Assembly (NCBI GenBank): GCA_002869855.2
Contig: NEWQ02000032.1
Coordinates: 1 to 48,183, forward strand
Direction: 5' to 3'
Length of the DNA: 48,183 nucleotides
Source: Nitrospira sp. CG24D
GTDB taxonomy: Bacteria; Nitrospirota; Nitrospiria; Nitrospirales; Nitrospiraceae
In this document: piece after piece, positions 9,354-17,136 of the stretch
How positions within the stretch are numbered: position 1 is the first letter of the stretch
Layout of the letters: each line of letters starts with the position of its first letter
Position numbers and translations under genes: made by a program
The notes under the pieces: model-generated
Database searches by the model: none
The model's input: only the letters and a program-made list of their open reading frames with translations
What the model was told of the DNA's origin: nothing

Positions 9354-9575
9354 CTACGACTCAGACGGCCGTGAGGGAATCTGTTTCTGTTTCATCAGCT
9401 TGGTCAGGTAGGTCCGCTGAAGCTTCAAGAAGACTGCGGCTTGCGTCTGGTTCCAGCCTGTCCTTCGCAAGGCCTGGGTGATGAGCCACCGGCTATGCGC
9501 CTCCATGGAATCGTGATAGGGCAGGCTCTTCCCTTCAGGAACGGGCGTCGCGTCTTGGGGCGTCACAACACCTGG
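9354..9575 (-). pseudogene. Detached Fis-type HTH domain of the sigma-54 response regulator
   Basis: In the same frame as the upstream response-regulator gene and directly after its TGA (9576-9578), the frame continues to 9354. It encodes the normal C-terminus of an NtrC-type regulator: a linker, then SRWLITQALRRTGWNQTQAA and LKLQRTYLTKLMKQKQIPSR, the Fis helix-turn-helix. A GTG at 9564-9566 could start a free 70-aa protein, but GAGGAG is about 15 nt away, which is too far to be convincing. So this is either a stranded domain, a separately made small DNA-binding protein, or made by readthrough. Confidence 0.75.
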
Positions 9576-10775
9576 TCATCCAAGCTCCTCCGCGTGGATG
9601 ACCGAACCGTCGGAGAGAATCACCGCCCGAGCCAACACGTTCTCCAATTCACGAATATTTCCAGGCCAATGATAACGACAGAGGACTTCCATCGCCCCCG
9701 GACCGAGCTGTTTCTTCTTGACACCACCGGGCGATCCCTCACGCTCAATGATGTAGCGAGCCAGGACGGGAGTGTCTTCTTGACGGTCTCGGAGCGGCGG
9801 GAGCGTCACCGGAAACATGCTGAGCCGATAGTAGAGATCCTCCCGAAACGTGCCTTCTTTGACGCCTCGGGGCAGGTCCTTGTTCGTCGCGGCAAGGAAC
9901 CGAATGTCGGCGCGAATTGGGTGCGTCCCACCCACCCGGTGAAACTCCCGGTCCTGCAGCAGCCGCAAAAGCCGGCATTGAAGTGGGAGTGGCATATCGC
10001 CGATCTCGTCAAGAAAGACGGTGCCCCCTTCCGCCGCTTCAATCTTCCCCTCCTGCATATGAGTCGCCCCGGTGAATGAACCCCGTTCATGCCCGAACAA
10101 CTCATTTTCCAGTAATTGCTCCGGCAACGCCGCGCAATTGACGGCCATGAACGGCTTGTTCTTTCTCGAACTCCACCGATGAATAGCGCGGGCCAGGAGT
10201 TCTTTCCCCGTCCCCGTTTCGCCCTGCAGCAGAATGGTGATATCCGAAGCCGCCGCCCGCTTAGCTGCGGTCATGACGTCTTTCATCTTGGCACTTTCAG
10301 CCACAATTGTGGAATAGCGCGCATCCAGATCCGAGCGTAAGTGCGTCACTTCCCGTTTTAGTGATTCCCGTTCCAGGACTTTCTGAATCACCATTCCCAA
10401 ATGGTCGGGATCGAACGGCTTCGTAAGAAAGTCGCAGGCCCCCAGCTTCATGGCCTCGACCACCCGATTGACCGTGCCATAGGCCGTCAGAATGATGACG
10501 GGAGGAATCGGGTGGCCGGCCTTCTCAGAAGGCGCATGAGCCTGTTGCCCCATGGCCGTTCCCCGGCCATGGAGGCGTTCAAGAACCTCGATTCCTGACA
10601 GAATCGGCAATTCCAGATCAAGCAGGACAAGTGACGGCGCGGAGTGTTGAATCACGGTGAGGGCTTCCGCCCCATCTTTTGCGGTGATGATGTGATGCCC
10701 CATCCATTCAAGCCGCTGTTTCAGGCCTGAGAGGATGTCGGGGTCATCATCGACGATGAGAATTCGAGCGGCCAT
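9576..10775 (-). CDS. NtrC-family sigma-54 response regulator, truncated before its DNA-binding domain
   Basis: 399 aa. The receiver domain (1-125) has acidic DDD at 9-11, phospho-acceptor Asp53 (LVLLDLELP) and Lys119 (FLTKPFD). It carries an unusual insert of about 20 residues (about 68-90) before the beta-4 strand. The AAA+ domain has Walker A GETGTGKE (185-192), the sigma-54 contact loop as GSFTGA (232-237; usual form GAFTGA), Walker B GTVFLDE (251-257) and the arginine-finger region FREDLYYRL. An in-frame TGA follows EELG, removing the Fis HTH that still lies downstream in frame. As written, the protein could hydrolyse ATP and contact sigma-54 but lacks its own DNA-binding domain. It starts 5 nt after the mtnA stop. 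Confidence 0.9.
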   Translation of the reverse strand: MAARILIVDDDPDILSGLKQRLEWMGHHIITAKDGAEALTVIQHSAPSLVLLDLELPILSGIEVLERLHGRGTAMGQQAHAPSEKAGHPIPPVIILTAYGTVNRVVEAMKLGACDFLTKPFDPDHLGMVIQKVLERESLKREVTHLRSDLDARYSTIVAESAKMKDVMTAAKRAAASDITILLQGETGTGKELLARAIHRWSSRKNKPFMAVNCAALPEQLLENELFGHERGSFTGATHMQEGKIEAAEGGTVFLDEIGDMPLPLQCRLLRLLQDREFHRVGGTHPIRADIRFLAATNKDLPRGVKEGTFREDLYYRLSMFPVTLPPLRDRQEDTPVLARYIIEREGSPGGVKKKQLGPGAMEVLCRYHWPGNIRELENVLARAVILSDGSVIHAEELG

Positions 10776-10780
10776 AGTTC

Positions 10781-11809
10781 TCAGCCGAAACTAGCTGCCA
10801 ACTCTGAAGGCTTAAAGACACCGCGCTCGGTGATGATGCCGGTGATCAGCTCCGCCGGGGTCACGTCGAAGGCGGGATTGTAGACGGCCACGCCAGCCGG
10901 TGCGATCGGATGGCTGCCGTGGATGGTGGTGACCTCTAAAGAATTGCGCTGCTCGATGGGAATGTCCGCGCCGGTCTTGGTCTTCAGATCGATCGTCGAA
11001 TACGGCGCCGCGACATAGAACGGAATGCCGTGAGCTTTGGCGAGCACCGCCACAGAATAGGTCCCGATCTTATTCGCCACATCCCCATTCGCCGCGATCC
11101 GATCAGCACCGACGACGCACAGCTGGATTTTCCCCTGACGCATCAGGGACCCGGCCATATTGTCGGTAATCAGCGTCACTGGTATCTTGTCCTGCATCAG
11201 CTCCCAAGCCGTAAGCCGGGCGCCTTGTAAGACCGGACGCGTTTCATCCGCAATGACCTGAATCTTCTTTCCCTGCTCCCAGGCTGCGCGAATCACCCCG
11301 AGTGCCGTGCCATATCCCGCCGTCGCCAGCGCTCCGGCGTTGCAATGAGTCAGCACGGTCTGCCCGTTCGCGATCAACTCCGCGCCATGCTTCCCCATCG
11401 CTTTACACAAAGCGATGTCTTCATCCAGAATTGCTTGGGCCTCGGCAAGCAGGGCGGCCTTCACGGCGGGAACTGCCTGCGCGCTCAAGGAATCGAGCTT
11501 CTTTTTCATGCGATCGATCGCCCAGAACAGATTGACGGCCGTCGGCCTGGTAGCGGCCAGATGATCGCAAATCGGCAGGAGTGCCTGCGCAAATGCGGGG
11601 AACTCGGTCGCTGAAACCGCCTGCGCACCCAGCGCCACACCCAGCGCTGCCGTCACCCCGATCGCAGGAGCTCCCCTGACCTTCAATTCACGGATCGCAT
11701 CGGCTACAGCCCGATAGTCCCGGCAGTCGAGAAATTCGACATGCTCGGGCAACCGGCTCTGATCGAGCAGGCGCACGGCATCATTTTTCCATTCAACAGT
11801 GGGAACCAT
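10781..11809 (-). CDS. mtnA: S-methyl-5-thioribose-1-phosphate isomerase
   Basis: Converts 5-methylthioribose-1-phosphate to the ribulose form in methionine salvage. From the ATG at 11807-11809 it is 342 aa, the usual family length. Family motifs present are [35 protein letters not shown] (catalytic Cys156) and [20 protein letters not shown] (catalytic Asp236); these match the Cys160/Asp240 pair known in B. subtilis MtnA. An in-frame TTG at 11869 would extend it into the palindromic repeat at 11857-11984, so the ATG is preferred although it lacks a clear ribosome site. No other salvage genes are in the window. Confidence 0.93.
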   Translation of the reverse strand: MVPTVEWKNDAVRLLDQSRLPEHVEFLDCRDYRAVADAIRELKVRGAPAIGVTAALGVALGAQAVSATEFPAFAQALLPICDHLAATRPTAVNLFWAIDRMKKKLDSLSAQAVPAVKAALLAEAQAILDEDIALCKAMGKHGAELIANGQTVLTHCNAGALATAGYGTALGVIRAAWEQGKKIQVIADETRPVLQGARLTAWELMQDKIPVTLITDNMAGSLMRQGKIQLCVVGADRIAANGDVANKIGTYSVAVLAKAHGIPFYVAAPYSTIDLKTKTGADIPIEQRNSLEVTTIHGSHPIAPAGVAVYNPAFDVTPAELITGIITERGVFKPSELAASFG

Positions 11810-11856
11810 GGCGGCATCTTGTAGCGGGAACTGAGGAAGACTGCAAGAGGGCTTCT

Positions 11857-11984
11857 GCAGGCTGTTCAAAAAGCCTGTTCAGCTAGGCCGCAGACGATGA
11901 AAGCACCGGAGGCGTAGCCTCTGGGCTACGTTAAGGATGCTTTCGAGGCGAGAACAACGCTGACGGGCTTTTTCAACAGCCTGC
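11857..11984. repeat. 128-bp palindromic repeat element (MITE/REP-like)
   Basis: Terminal inverted repeats lie at 11857-11875 (GCAGGCTGTTCAAAAAGCC) and 11965-11984, differing at one position across the 19 aligned bases. Inside, GAAAGCA and TGCTTTC pair, and CGTAGCC/GGCTACG (11913-11919 and 11924-11930) form a perfect 7-bp stem with a 4-base loop. The whole element can fold as one long imperfect hairpin. It fills the gap between mtnA and the wecA-like gene and touches the last base of the latter's stop. It has no coding capacity. It could be a mobilised miniature element and may also act as a terminator for the polysaccharide locus. Confidence 0.8.
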
Positions 11985-13162
11985 TATCGACGGCCGCTGA
12001 TTTCCAGCAAAGTAATCATCGCCACGATCAACCCGGCCTGCACCAACAGCAACACGGCCTCCTGAAGACCGGCATGGCGGAGCGCCATGGCGGAAAGACC
12101 GAGGCAAATCGTGAGCAGGAAAATCATGGCGACGCTGGCCTGCCGGGATCCCAACGCCCGTTCCAACCGATGATGCAGATGGTCTTTCCCTACATAGTCC
12201 AGCCACTCTTTCACAGACTGCACTTTTCCGGTGACCACACGCTCCACGGTAATATGGATCATGTCGTAGATCAGCACGCCGAAAATAAGCAGCGGATTGC
12301 TGAACGACACGATGGGGCTATGGTTAGCCCAATTGCCTTTGACCGCAAGACAAGCGAGCGTGAATCCAAGGAAGGTCGATCCGCCGTCGCCAAGAAAAAT
12401 CTTGGCCGGCCGAGCGCCTCGGAAATTGTACGGGAAGAATCCGGCGCAGGCGCCGATGACGGCCATCGCCAACCACCCTACGCCGGGTTGGTTGGTTTCA
12501 AAGGCTACCATTCCCATAAAACCCGCCATCAAAATGGCAAGCCCAGTGGCCAGACCATCCATGCCGTCAAAGAAGTTAAAAGCGTTCGTAATCCCCACGA
12601 TCCACAGCAGCGTTAACAGCACATTCGCCGCTTCACCGATCCCACCCGCCCCGCCTGCCGGAAAGAGTGTCAGCACCTTGCCGGACGCGATCACGATCCC
12701 AGCTGCCACGAGCTGCGCCACGAGTTTTAAAGAGGCGGGCAATTCCCGGATATCGTCGATGACTCCGACGAGCAACAGCAGCGACCCGGCCAGCACAATC
12801 GCCGTCATCCAATCAGGCAGGATCGAATTCATCAGCACGGACCCGACAAAACCCGCATAGACCGCTACGCCACCGAGCCGGGGCGTCGGCTGCACATGAA
12901 TCTTACGCTCCGTCGGAATGTCGACAAGGTTCCAGTGGTGACTGATCTGCACCATCACCGGAGTGAGGGCACAACTCCCGAGAAATGCAAACAGGAGCAC
13001 ATACAACCAGCGCAACCCCTCCAGCTGAAACTGGTCGCGAACAGCGGGCAGCGCCAGCGCAAGCACCCCGATCAATGCCACCGCCATTGCAGGCGTCAGC
13101 CATCTCCATGAGCGAGGGCTCACCGCCATCGACAGGTCGTTCTCGATTACTCGCGTCGCCAT
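11984..13162 (-). CDS. WecA/MraY-family undecaprenyl-phosphate sugar-1-phosphate transferase
   Basis: 392 aa multi-pass membrane enzyme expected to start the polysaccharide repeat unit by transferring a HexNAc-1-phosphate to undecaprenyl phosphate. Family motifs: RKIHVQPTPRLGGVAVY (about 87-103), the Asp pair GVIDDIRE (DD at 136-137), NAFNFFDGMDGLATG (193-207), KIFLGDGGSTFLG (254-266) and the cytoplasmic HLHHRL (328-333). About ten hydrophobic segments are visible. The start is the ATG with GAGGG upstream, and it overlaps the aminotransferase gene by 16 nt. It is the last gene of the polysaccharide run, ending at the repeat element. The sugar donor is probably UDP-GlcNAc or an isomer (inference). 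Confidence 0.9.
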   Translation of the reverse strand: MATRVIENDLSMAVSPRSWRWLTPAMAVALIGVLALALPAVRDQFQLEGLRWLYVLLFAFLGSCALTPVMVQISHHWNLVDIPTERKIHVQPTPRLGGVAVYAGFVGSVLMNSILPDWMTAIVLAGSLLLLVGVIDDIRELPASLKLVAQLVAAGIVIASGKVLTLFPAGGAGGIGEAANVLLTLLWIVGITNAFNFFDGMDGLATGLAILMAGFMGMVAFETNQPGVGWLAMAVIGACAGFFPYNFRGARPAKIFLGDGGSTFLGFTLACLAVKGNWANHSPIVSFSNPLLIFGVLIYDMIHITVERVVTGKVQSVKEWLDYVGKDHLHHRLERALGSRQASVAMIFLLTICLGLSAMALRHAGLQEAVLLLVQAGLIVAMITLLEISGRR

Positions 13163-14232
13163 TCATCCCTCATCGCGATCAATATTTGAGCCGCCTCTTC
13201 ATCAGCCAGCGCCGGATACAACGGAAGCGAGAGCGCCTCGCGTTCTGCCGCCTCACTGGCGGGAAACCCGTCGAACCCGAGATAACGATGCAGCGAACGA
13301 AACACCGGTTTCCGGCATTGCACGCCCTGCCGCTCCATTCGCTCCAGGCATCCGCTCAGTTCATCTGAGCCTAATTCCGTCTGGGGAATCCGTATAATGA
13401 ATCGATAATAGACATGCGATCTTCCGGCCGGCACAGCAGGCAGGATTGCGGAAGTCCCGGCCAGCGCCTCGCGATATTCCCGGGCCAGACTTACACGCCG
13501 CTCCAACAATTCCGGAAGCCGATTCAATTGCGCTAACCCGATGGCTGCTTGCAGGTCTGTCATCTTGAGATTCGTCGCCTGGGGAATCAACGACGGTGCG
13601 CTGTCGTACTCGCGCAACGCCCGAGCCCGTTCAAGCAATTCCGAATCGCGTGAGAGCACCATCCCCCCTTCACCGGCACACAACAACTTATTGGCATAGA
13701 ACGAACAGACGGTAAGCACTCCCACGGAGCCGACCGACCTCCCCTGCTCCATGGCGCCCAACGTCTGCGCGCAATCCTCAATGAGCGGCACACCCAGTTG
13801 CGCAAGCGCCGTCAGATCGGCAGGCAACCCGAAGAGATGCGGCGCAATGATCGCGCGGGTCTTGGACGTGATCGCCGCTCGGGCCAGCTCGGCATCGATC
13901 TGAAATGTCTCCGGCTCAATATCCACCAGACACGCCTGCGCCCCGACGCGCTGAACCGCCTGCCAGGGCGCCGCGCACACATAACTTGGCAGAATTACCT
14001 CGTCGCCGGGCCCTATGCCCAAGGCTCGCAGCGCGACTTCCAATGCCATCGTTCCCGAATTGACCGCGACGCCCCCGGCCAGACCGAGATAGGTTGCCAT
14101 GCCCCGCTCGAACCGCTCGACGGCCGCGCCTTGCGCGAGATGGCCGGACTGCAGCACATTGGTGACCGCACGGATCTCCCGCTGGTCGATTGAAGGACGG
14201 GAGTGAGGAATCATGGTCGTTGTGATCGTCAT
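13147..14232 (-). CDS. DegT/DnrJ/EryC1/StrS-family PLP-dependent sugar aminotransferase
   Basis: 361 aa, typical for the family. Motifs: an N-terminal PHSRPSIDQREI, the substrate/PLP loop NSGTMALEVALRALGIGPGD (58-77), IEDCAQTLGA with the PLP-ring Asp153, and the Schiff-base lysine Lys182 in FYANKLLCAGEGGM. It transfers an amino group to a keto sugar nucleotide, making an amino-deoxy sugar. Its ATG overlaps the stop of the PIG-L gene (ATGA), so the two are translationally coupled. The set wecA-degT-pigL-wbqC suggests that one sugar of the glycan is aminated and then modified. Confidence 0.92.
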   Translation of the reverse strand: MTITTTMIPHSRPSIDQREIRAVTNVLQSGHLAQGAAVERFERGMATYLGLAGGVAVNSGTMALEVALRALGIGPGDEVILPSYVCAAPWQAVQRVGAQACLVDIEPETFQIDAELARAAITSKTRAIIAPHLFGLPADLTALAQLGVPLIEDCAQTLGAMEQGRSVGSVGVLTVCSFYANKLLCAGEGGMVLSRDSELLERARALREYDSAPSLIPQATNLKMTDLQAAIGLAQLNRLPELLERRVSLAREYREALAGTSAILPAVPAGRSHVYYRFIIRIPQTELGSDELSGCLERMERQGVQCRKPVFRSLHRYLGFDGFPASEAAEREALSLPLYPALADEEAAQILIAMRDEWRRE

Positions 14233-14873
14233 GCTCCGATATTAATAAACAATCGCAAGGGAAGAAACCCTTCTGCGTTTTTCACCCGACCCTGAATACC
14301 GCGAAAATGCGCCGACGACCGGATCACGTCCACGATACTCAGGGCTTCAATGTTCGTCTTCCTGACCTGCGACGCATGGGCCTCGATGGCGGCAATCTTT
14401 TCGTCGAGTACCTGATCGATGTCGACAAAGACCGTGGGCGCAAAGTTTTGTGTCGTTGGACCTTCGTAGAACAAAACGTTCTTCGTGTAGCGCGTCGCCG
14501 ACATTGCCGCCATGGCCAGATGACGGTGATCCTGGTGCGTATCGTCGTGATAATGCACGAAGATAAAATGCGGATCGATTTCCTTGACGACCATCTCAAT
14601 AGACTGGATCAGCTCACGGCCCATCGGCACCGCGGTATCTTGGTACCCGCCCCAGTAAATCCGCTCGGCGCGAAGCCGCTTGGCCGCCTGCTCCTGCTCA
14701 AACTTCCGGATCTCGCCGGCGCCACCCTGCTCCCCCTCTGTCATCACCATCAAGAACACCCGATGGCCGTTCTGCGCATATTTCACCAGCGCCCCGCCGC
14801 AACCGGCTTCGATATCGTCCGGATGGGCGCCGATCGCGAGAATCCGCATCGCTTCTGTGCCGTCGAATGTCAT
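14229..14873 (-). CDS. PIG-L/LmbE-family N-deacetylase
   Basis: 214 aa. The start at 14871-14873 has an ideal GGAGG five bases upstream, which decides it over an internal ATG at 14849. The zinc-site motif IGAHPDDIEAGCGG (about 14-27) is the PIG-L signature HPDD, and HYHDDTHQDHRHLA (about 111-124) gives the third ligand region. Family members remove acetyl groups from N-acetylhexosamines on lipids, mycothiol precursors or glycans. Here the likely substrate is an acetamido sugar of the polysaccharide. It is coupled to the DegT gene downstream. Confidence 0.9.
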   Translation of the reverse strand: MTFDGTEAMRILAIGAHPDDIEAGCGGALVKYAQNGHRVFLMVMTEGEQGGAGEIRKFEQEQAAKRLRAERIYWGGYQDTAVPMGRELIQSIEMVVKEIDPHFIFVHYHDDTHQDHRHLAMAAMSATRYTKNVLFYEGPTTQNFAPTVFVDIDQVLDEKIAAIEAHASQVRKTNIEALSIVDVIRSSAHFRGIQGRVKNAEGFLPLRLFINIGA

Positions 14874-14886
14874 ACCTGCCTCCTCG

Positions 14887-15603
14887 TCATGATCGCGATG
14901 ACACGGTCGCCTGGTCTTCTCGAACCCGGCAACCGCGCAACTGTGTCAATGCGTCAGGACCCGCGCACAGTAATAAATCAATCGCCGATACATTTGGTTC
15001 AAACGGCTCATAGACCTGTCGATAGGCCGGATGGTGAAACTCCTGGATCTCTAATTCCACACCGGATGCTTCAAACCGCGGCTTATCCATATAGCTTTCC
15101 GCTCCTGGCCCAGCGAGATACCGCGTCGCGCCGACCGCCCGGCAGAGATCGATGAGGCGATCCGTCGGCTCTTCGCGTGCCACCATCTCAGATGCACAGC
15201 GCAACGCCGTCGTGATGCCGTAGGCCTGTAGCAACCATCGGATCACCGCCAGATTCAAATCAGACAGCTTCGTCCAGGGCTGCGCATAGACTGTCCGCAA
15301 CCCCGGCAGATACCGGTCACGGAACGGCGCCCGCGCATAGTGCATCTCCAGCGCCCGCAGATGTTGCTCCCGCCATGCCGCGGTCGGATTGATCATCACG
15401 TCCTGCACACGTTGACCGAAATGATGCAGCACCGGTACCGTCAGCCATTGCCACCCCTCCGCCGTTCTGATCCGGTTCCGGTTCTGCCATTCGTTCTTCT
15501 TAAACTGGACCGTGTCCAACACAATAAACAGATCGGCGCGATCGATCTTGTCGAGATACCCCAGCCACGGCAGAAACTGCGGTTGATGAATCGTGACGCG
15601 CAT
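14887..15603 (-). CDS. WbqC-like family protein
   Basis: 238 aa. The N-terminus MRVTIHQPQFLPWLGYLDKI, then FIVLDTVQFKKNEWQNRNRI, and later YLAGPGAESYMD, are the hallmarks of the WbqC family. These proteins are found in O-antigen and exopolysaccharide loci and are thought to act in sugar modification, though the biochemistry is poorly known. The gene lies 3 nt after the PHP gene and 13 nt before the PIG-L gene, inside the same transcription unit. A role in modifying the amino sugar made by the DegT/PIG-L pair is inference. Confidence 0.85.
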   Translation of the reverse strand: MRVTIHQPQFLPWLGYLDKIDRADLFIVLDTVQFKKNEWQNRNRIRTAEGWQWLTVPVLHHFGQRVQDVMINPTAAWREQHLRALEMHYARAPFRDRYLPGLRTVYAQPWTKLSDLNLAVIRWLLQAYGITTALRCASEMVAREEPTDRLIDLCRAVGATRYLAGPGAESYMDKPRFEASGVELEIQEFHHPAYRQVYEPFEPNVSAIDLLLCAGPDALTQLRGCRVREDQATVSSRS

Positions 15604-15606
15604 GGG

Positions 15607-17136
15607 CTATCCCCGTTCCTTCGCCTGAGCATCCACATACACGGGATTGGTCAACAGCTCGCCGCTTTGGCCGACGACTTCCAGACGGTAATACGCGCCA
15701 CCGTCCGGCACTGGTTGCGCATCCGCCAATTGGTAGTGCACGGGAGTTTCTGTTTTCGTCATGCCGACGATTTCTCCTGACCGGATCAGACGCAGGGTGA
15801 CCGGATGAGGCTGGCCGTCACGCGCAGAGAGCCGCACCGTGGCGACCGCGTGCGAGCCCGACGGCAGAGCCACGCGCTCTCCGATGCCGACGGTCGCCTG
15901 ATCGCAATCACACCCAAGGCTGAACTCGTCCAACGTCAACATCACCCGACGATCCCCTTCGGCGACCGCATAGGTATGGCCGGACCTGATCGCCTCCAAC
16001 ACCGCGGCGACCGATCGTTCCTTAGCAAAGACTGTCGTCACCACACGGTCGAGATCCTTCCCCTTATCCGCCAACCCGTGAAAGGCAATCTCCCCGATCA
16101 TCGTCGGCACGGCAGACTGTGACGTACCCCTGTGTGCCTGAATCACCTGATCCCAGAGCCCGCCTGCAGCCGTCACCGTCCTCGTATCCTGATAGAGACC
16201 GCCGAATCCGGCATACCCGCTGGTCAAGGCCAGCGCTTCCGGATGAGCATCGGTCCTCACCGTTACCGTTCCCAAAGGACCGAAGGCATGCGACTGTAGA
16301 TCGCGCGCCTCCGTCATCGACCAGAGCACGACCGCACCGCGCTGATTCGCGACATCCAGTAACGCTTGATAAGGTCGATACCCCAGCTGCGATTCGTAGG
16401 AACTGAACGGAGGAGTTCCGAGCGGCCAGGCATTCACCAGCGTGGCCACGGCTAACACCAGACAGCCTACGGCGACTGTTCGACGAGCCGCACTAATCGG
16501 CTCGCGCCAGCCTTCCACCAGTTGACGACGAGGTTTCCATAAGAACAGCGCGGGACCGACCAAGAGCAGGGGTGCGGCATTCGCGAGACTGGCTCCATCC
16601 ACGGTAAAGGACGCCGGATTCCCGCGTGCCGGGAGCGCTCGATAATCCTCCGCCTTCGTCAACCCCATCACTAGAAGATTGCGCTGTGCGTCGTGCATTG
16701 TCAGATCACCGCGCCAGAGCGAGCCGGTCCAATAGTAATAGGGGGCAACCTCGACTCCCGGCACAATCACCAGTTGAGGGTGGCGCGCTTGCACTGTTTG
16801 GATCTCTTCGAGATAGCGCTCTATCCCATAGGACAGGACCGACGGAAAGCTGATTGTCTTCTTCAGTAATCCGGAGAGAGGCCGGAGGCCATACTCATAC
16901 GCCAAAGAAAAATTGTCGGAGAGCACAATTGCATCCAGCCCCTGTTGTTCGGCCCTGACCGCCAATGCCTCCAAGCTCAACGTCCCGGTACTGGCCGTGC
17001 TATGGACATGGATGGCAACACGTAGCGGCACACGCTGTTCCACGGCTGACACCGTCGACGACCAGACCAGTCCCGATAACGCGAGGCTGATCCAGACTGC
17101 GGCGACCACCGCAATTCGCCATCCGAGATTACGCAT
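15607..17136 (-). CDS. Membrane-anchored PHP-domain metal-dependent hydrolase
   Basis: 509 aa from the ATG at 17134-17136, overlapping the upstream GT4 stop. A signal-anchor is at about residues 8-28. A PHP metal site then follows: HVH at 43-45, LSDNF with Asp74, and VPGVEV with Glu129. Two further hydrophobic stretches (about 188-201 and 219-236) interrupt the usual PHP order before the second half (about 268-300, including a metal-ligand-like TDAHPE). The last ~120 residues form a beta-rich region. PHP proteins hydrolyse phosphoesters, and in Gram-positive capsule loci they act as tyrosine phosphatases (CpsB/YwqE type). The extracytoplasmic position makes dephosphorylation of the Wzc kinase unlikely; a lipid-linked or periplasmic phosphoester is more plausible. 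Its substrate is unknown. Confidence 0.8.
   Translation of the reverse strand: MRNLGWRIAVVAAVWISLALSGLVWSSTVSAVEQRVPLRVAIHVHSTASTGTLSLEALAVRAEQQGLDAIVLSDNFSLAYEYGLRPLSGLLKKTISFPSVLSYGIERYLEEIQTVQARHPQLVIVPGVEVAPYYYWTGSLWRGDLTMHDAQRNLLVMGLTKAEDYRALPARGNPASFTVDGASLANAAPLLLVGPALFLWKPRRQLVEGWREPISAARRTVAVGCLVLAVATLVNAWPLGTPPFSSYESQLGYRPYQALLDVANQRGAVVLWSMTEARDLQSHAFGPLGTVTVRTDAHPEALALTSGYAGFGGLYQDTRTVTAAGGLWDQVIQAHRGTSQSAVPTMIGEIAFHGLADKGKDLDRVVTTVFAKERSVAAVLEAIRSGHTYAVAEGDRRVMLTLDEFSLGCDCDQATVGIGERVALPSGSHAVATVRLSARDGQPHPVTLRLIRSGEIVGMTKTETPVHYQLADAQPVPDGGAYYRLEVVGQSGELLTNPVYVDAQAKERG

Noticed and set aside
11810..11869. Upstream TTG start for mtnA, adding 20 residues
   Set aside because: The extension enters the palindromic repeat element, and from the later ATG the catalytic Cys and Asp fall near the numbering known for the family.
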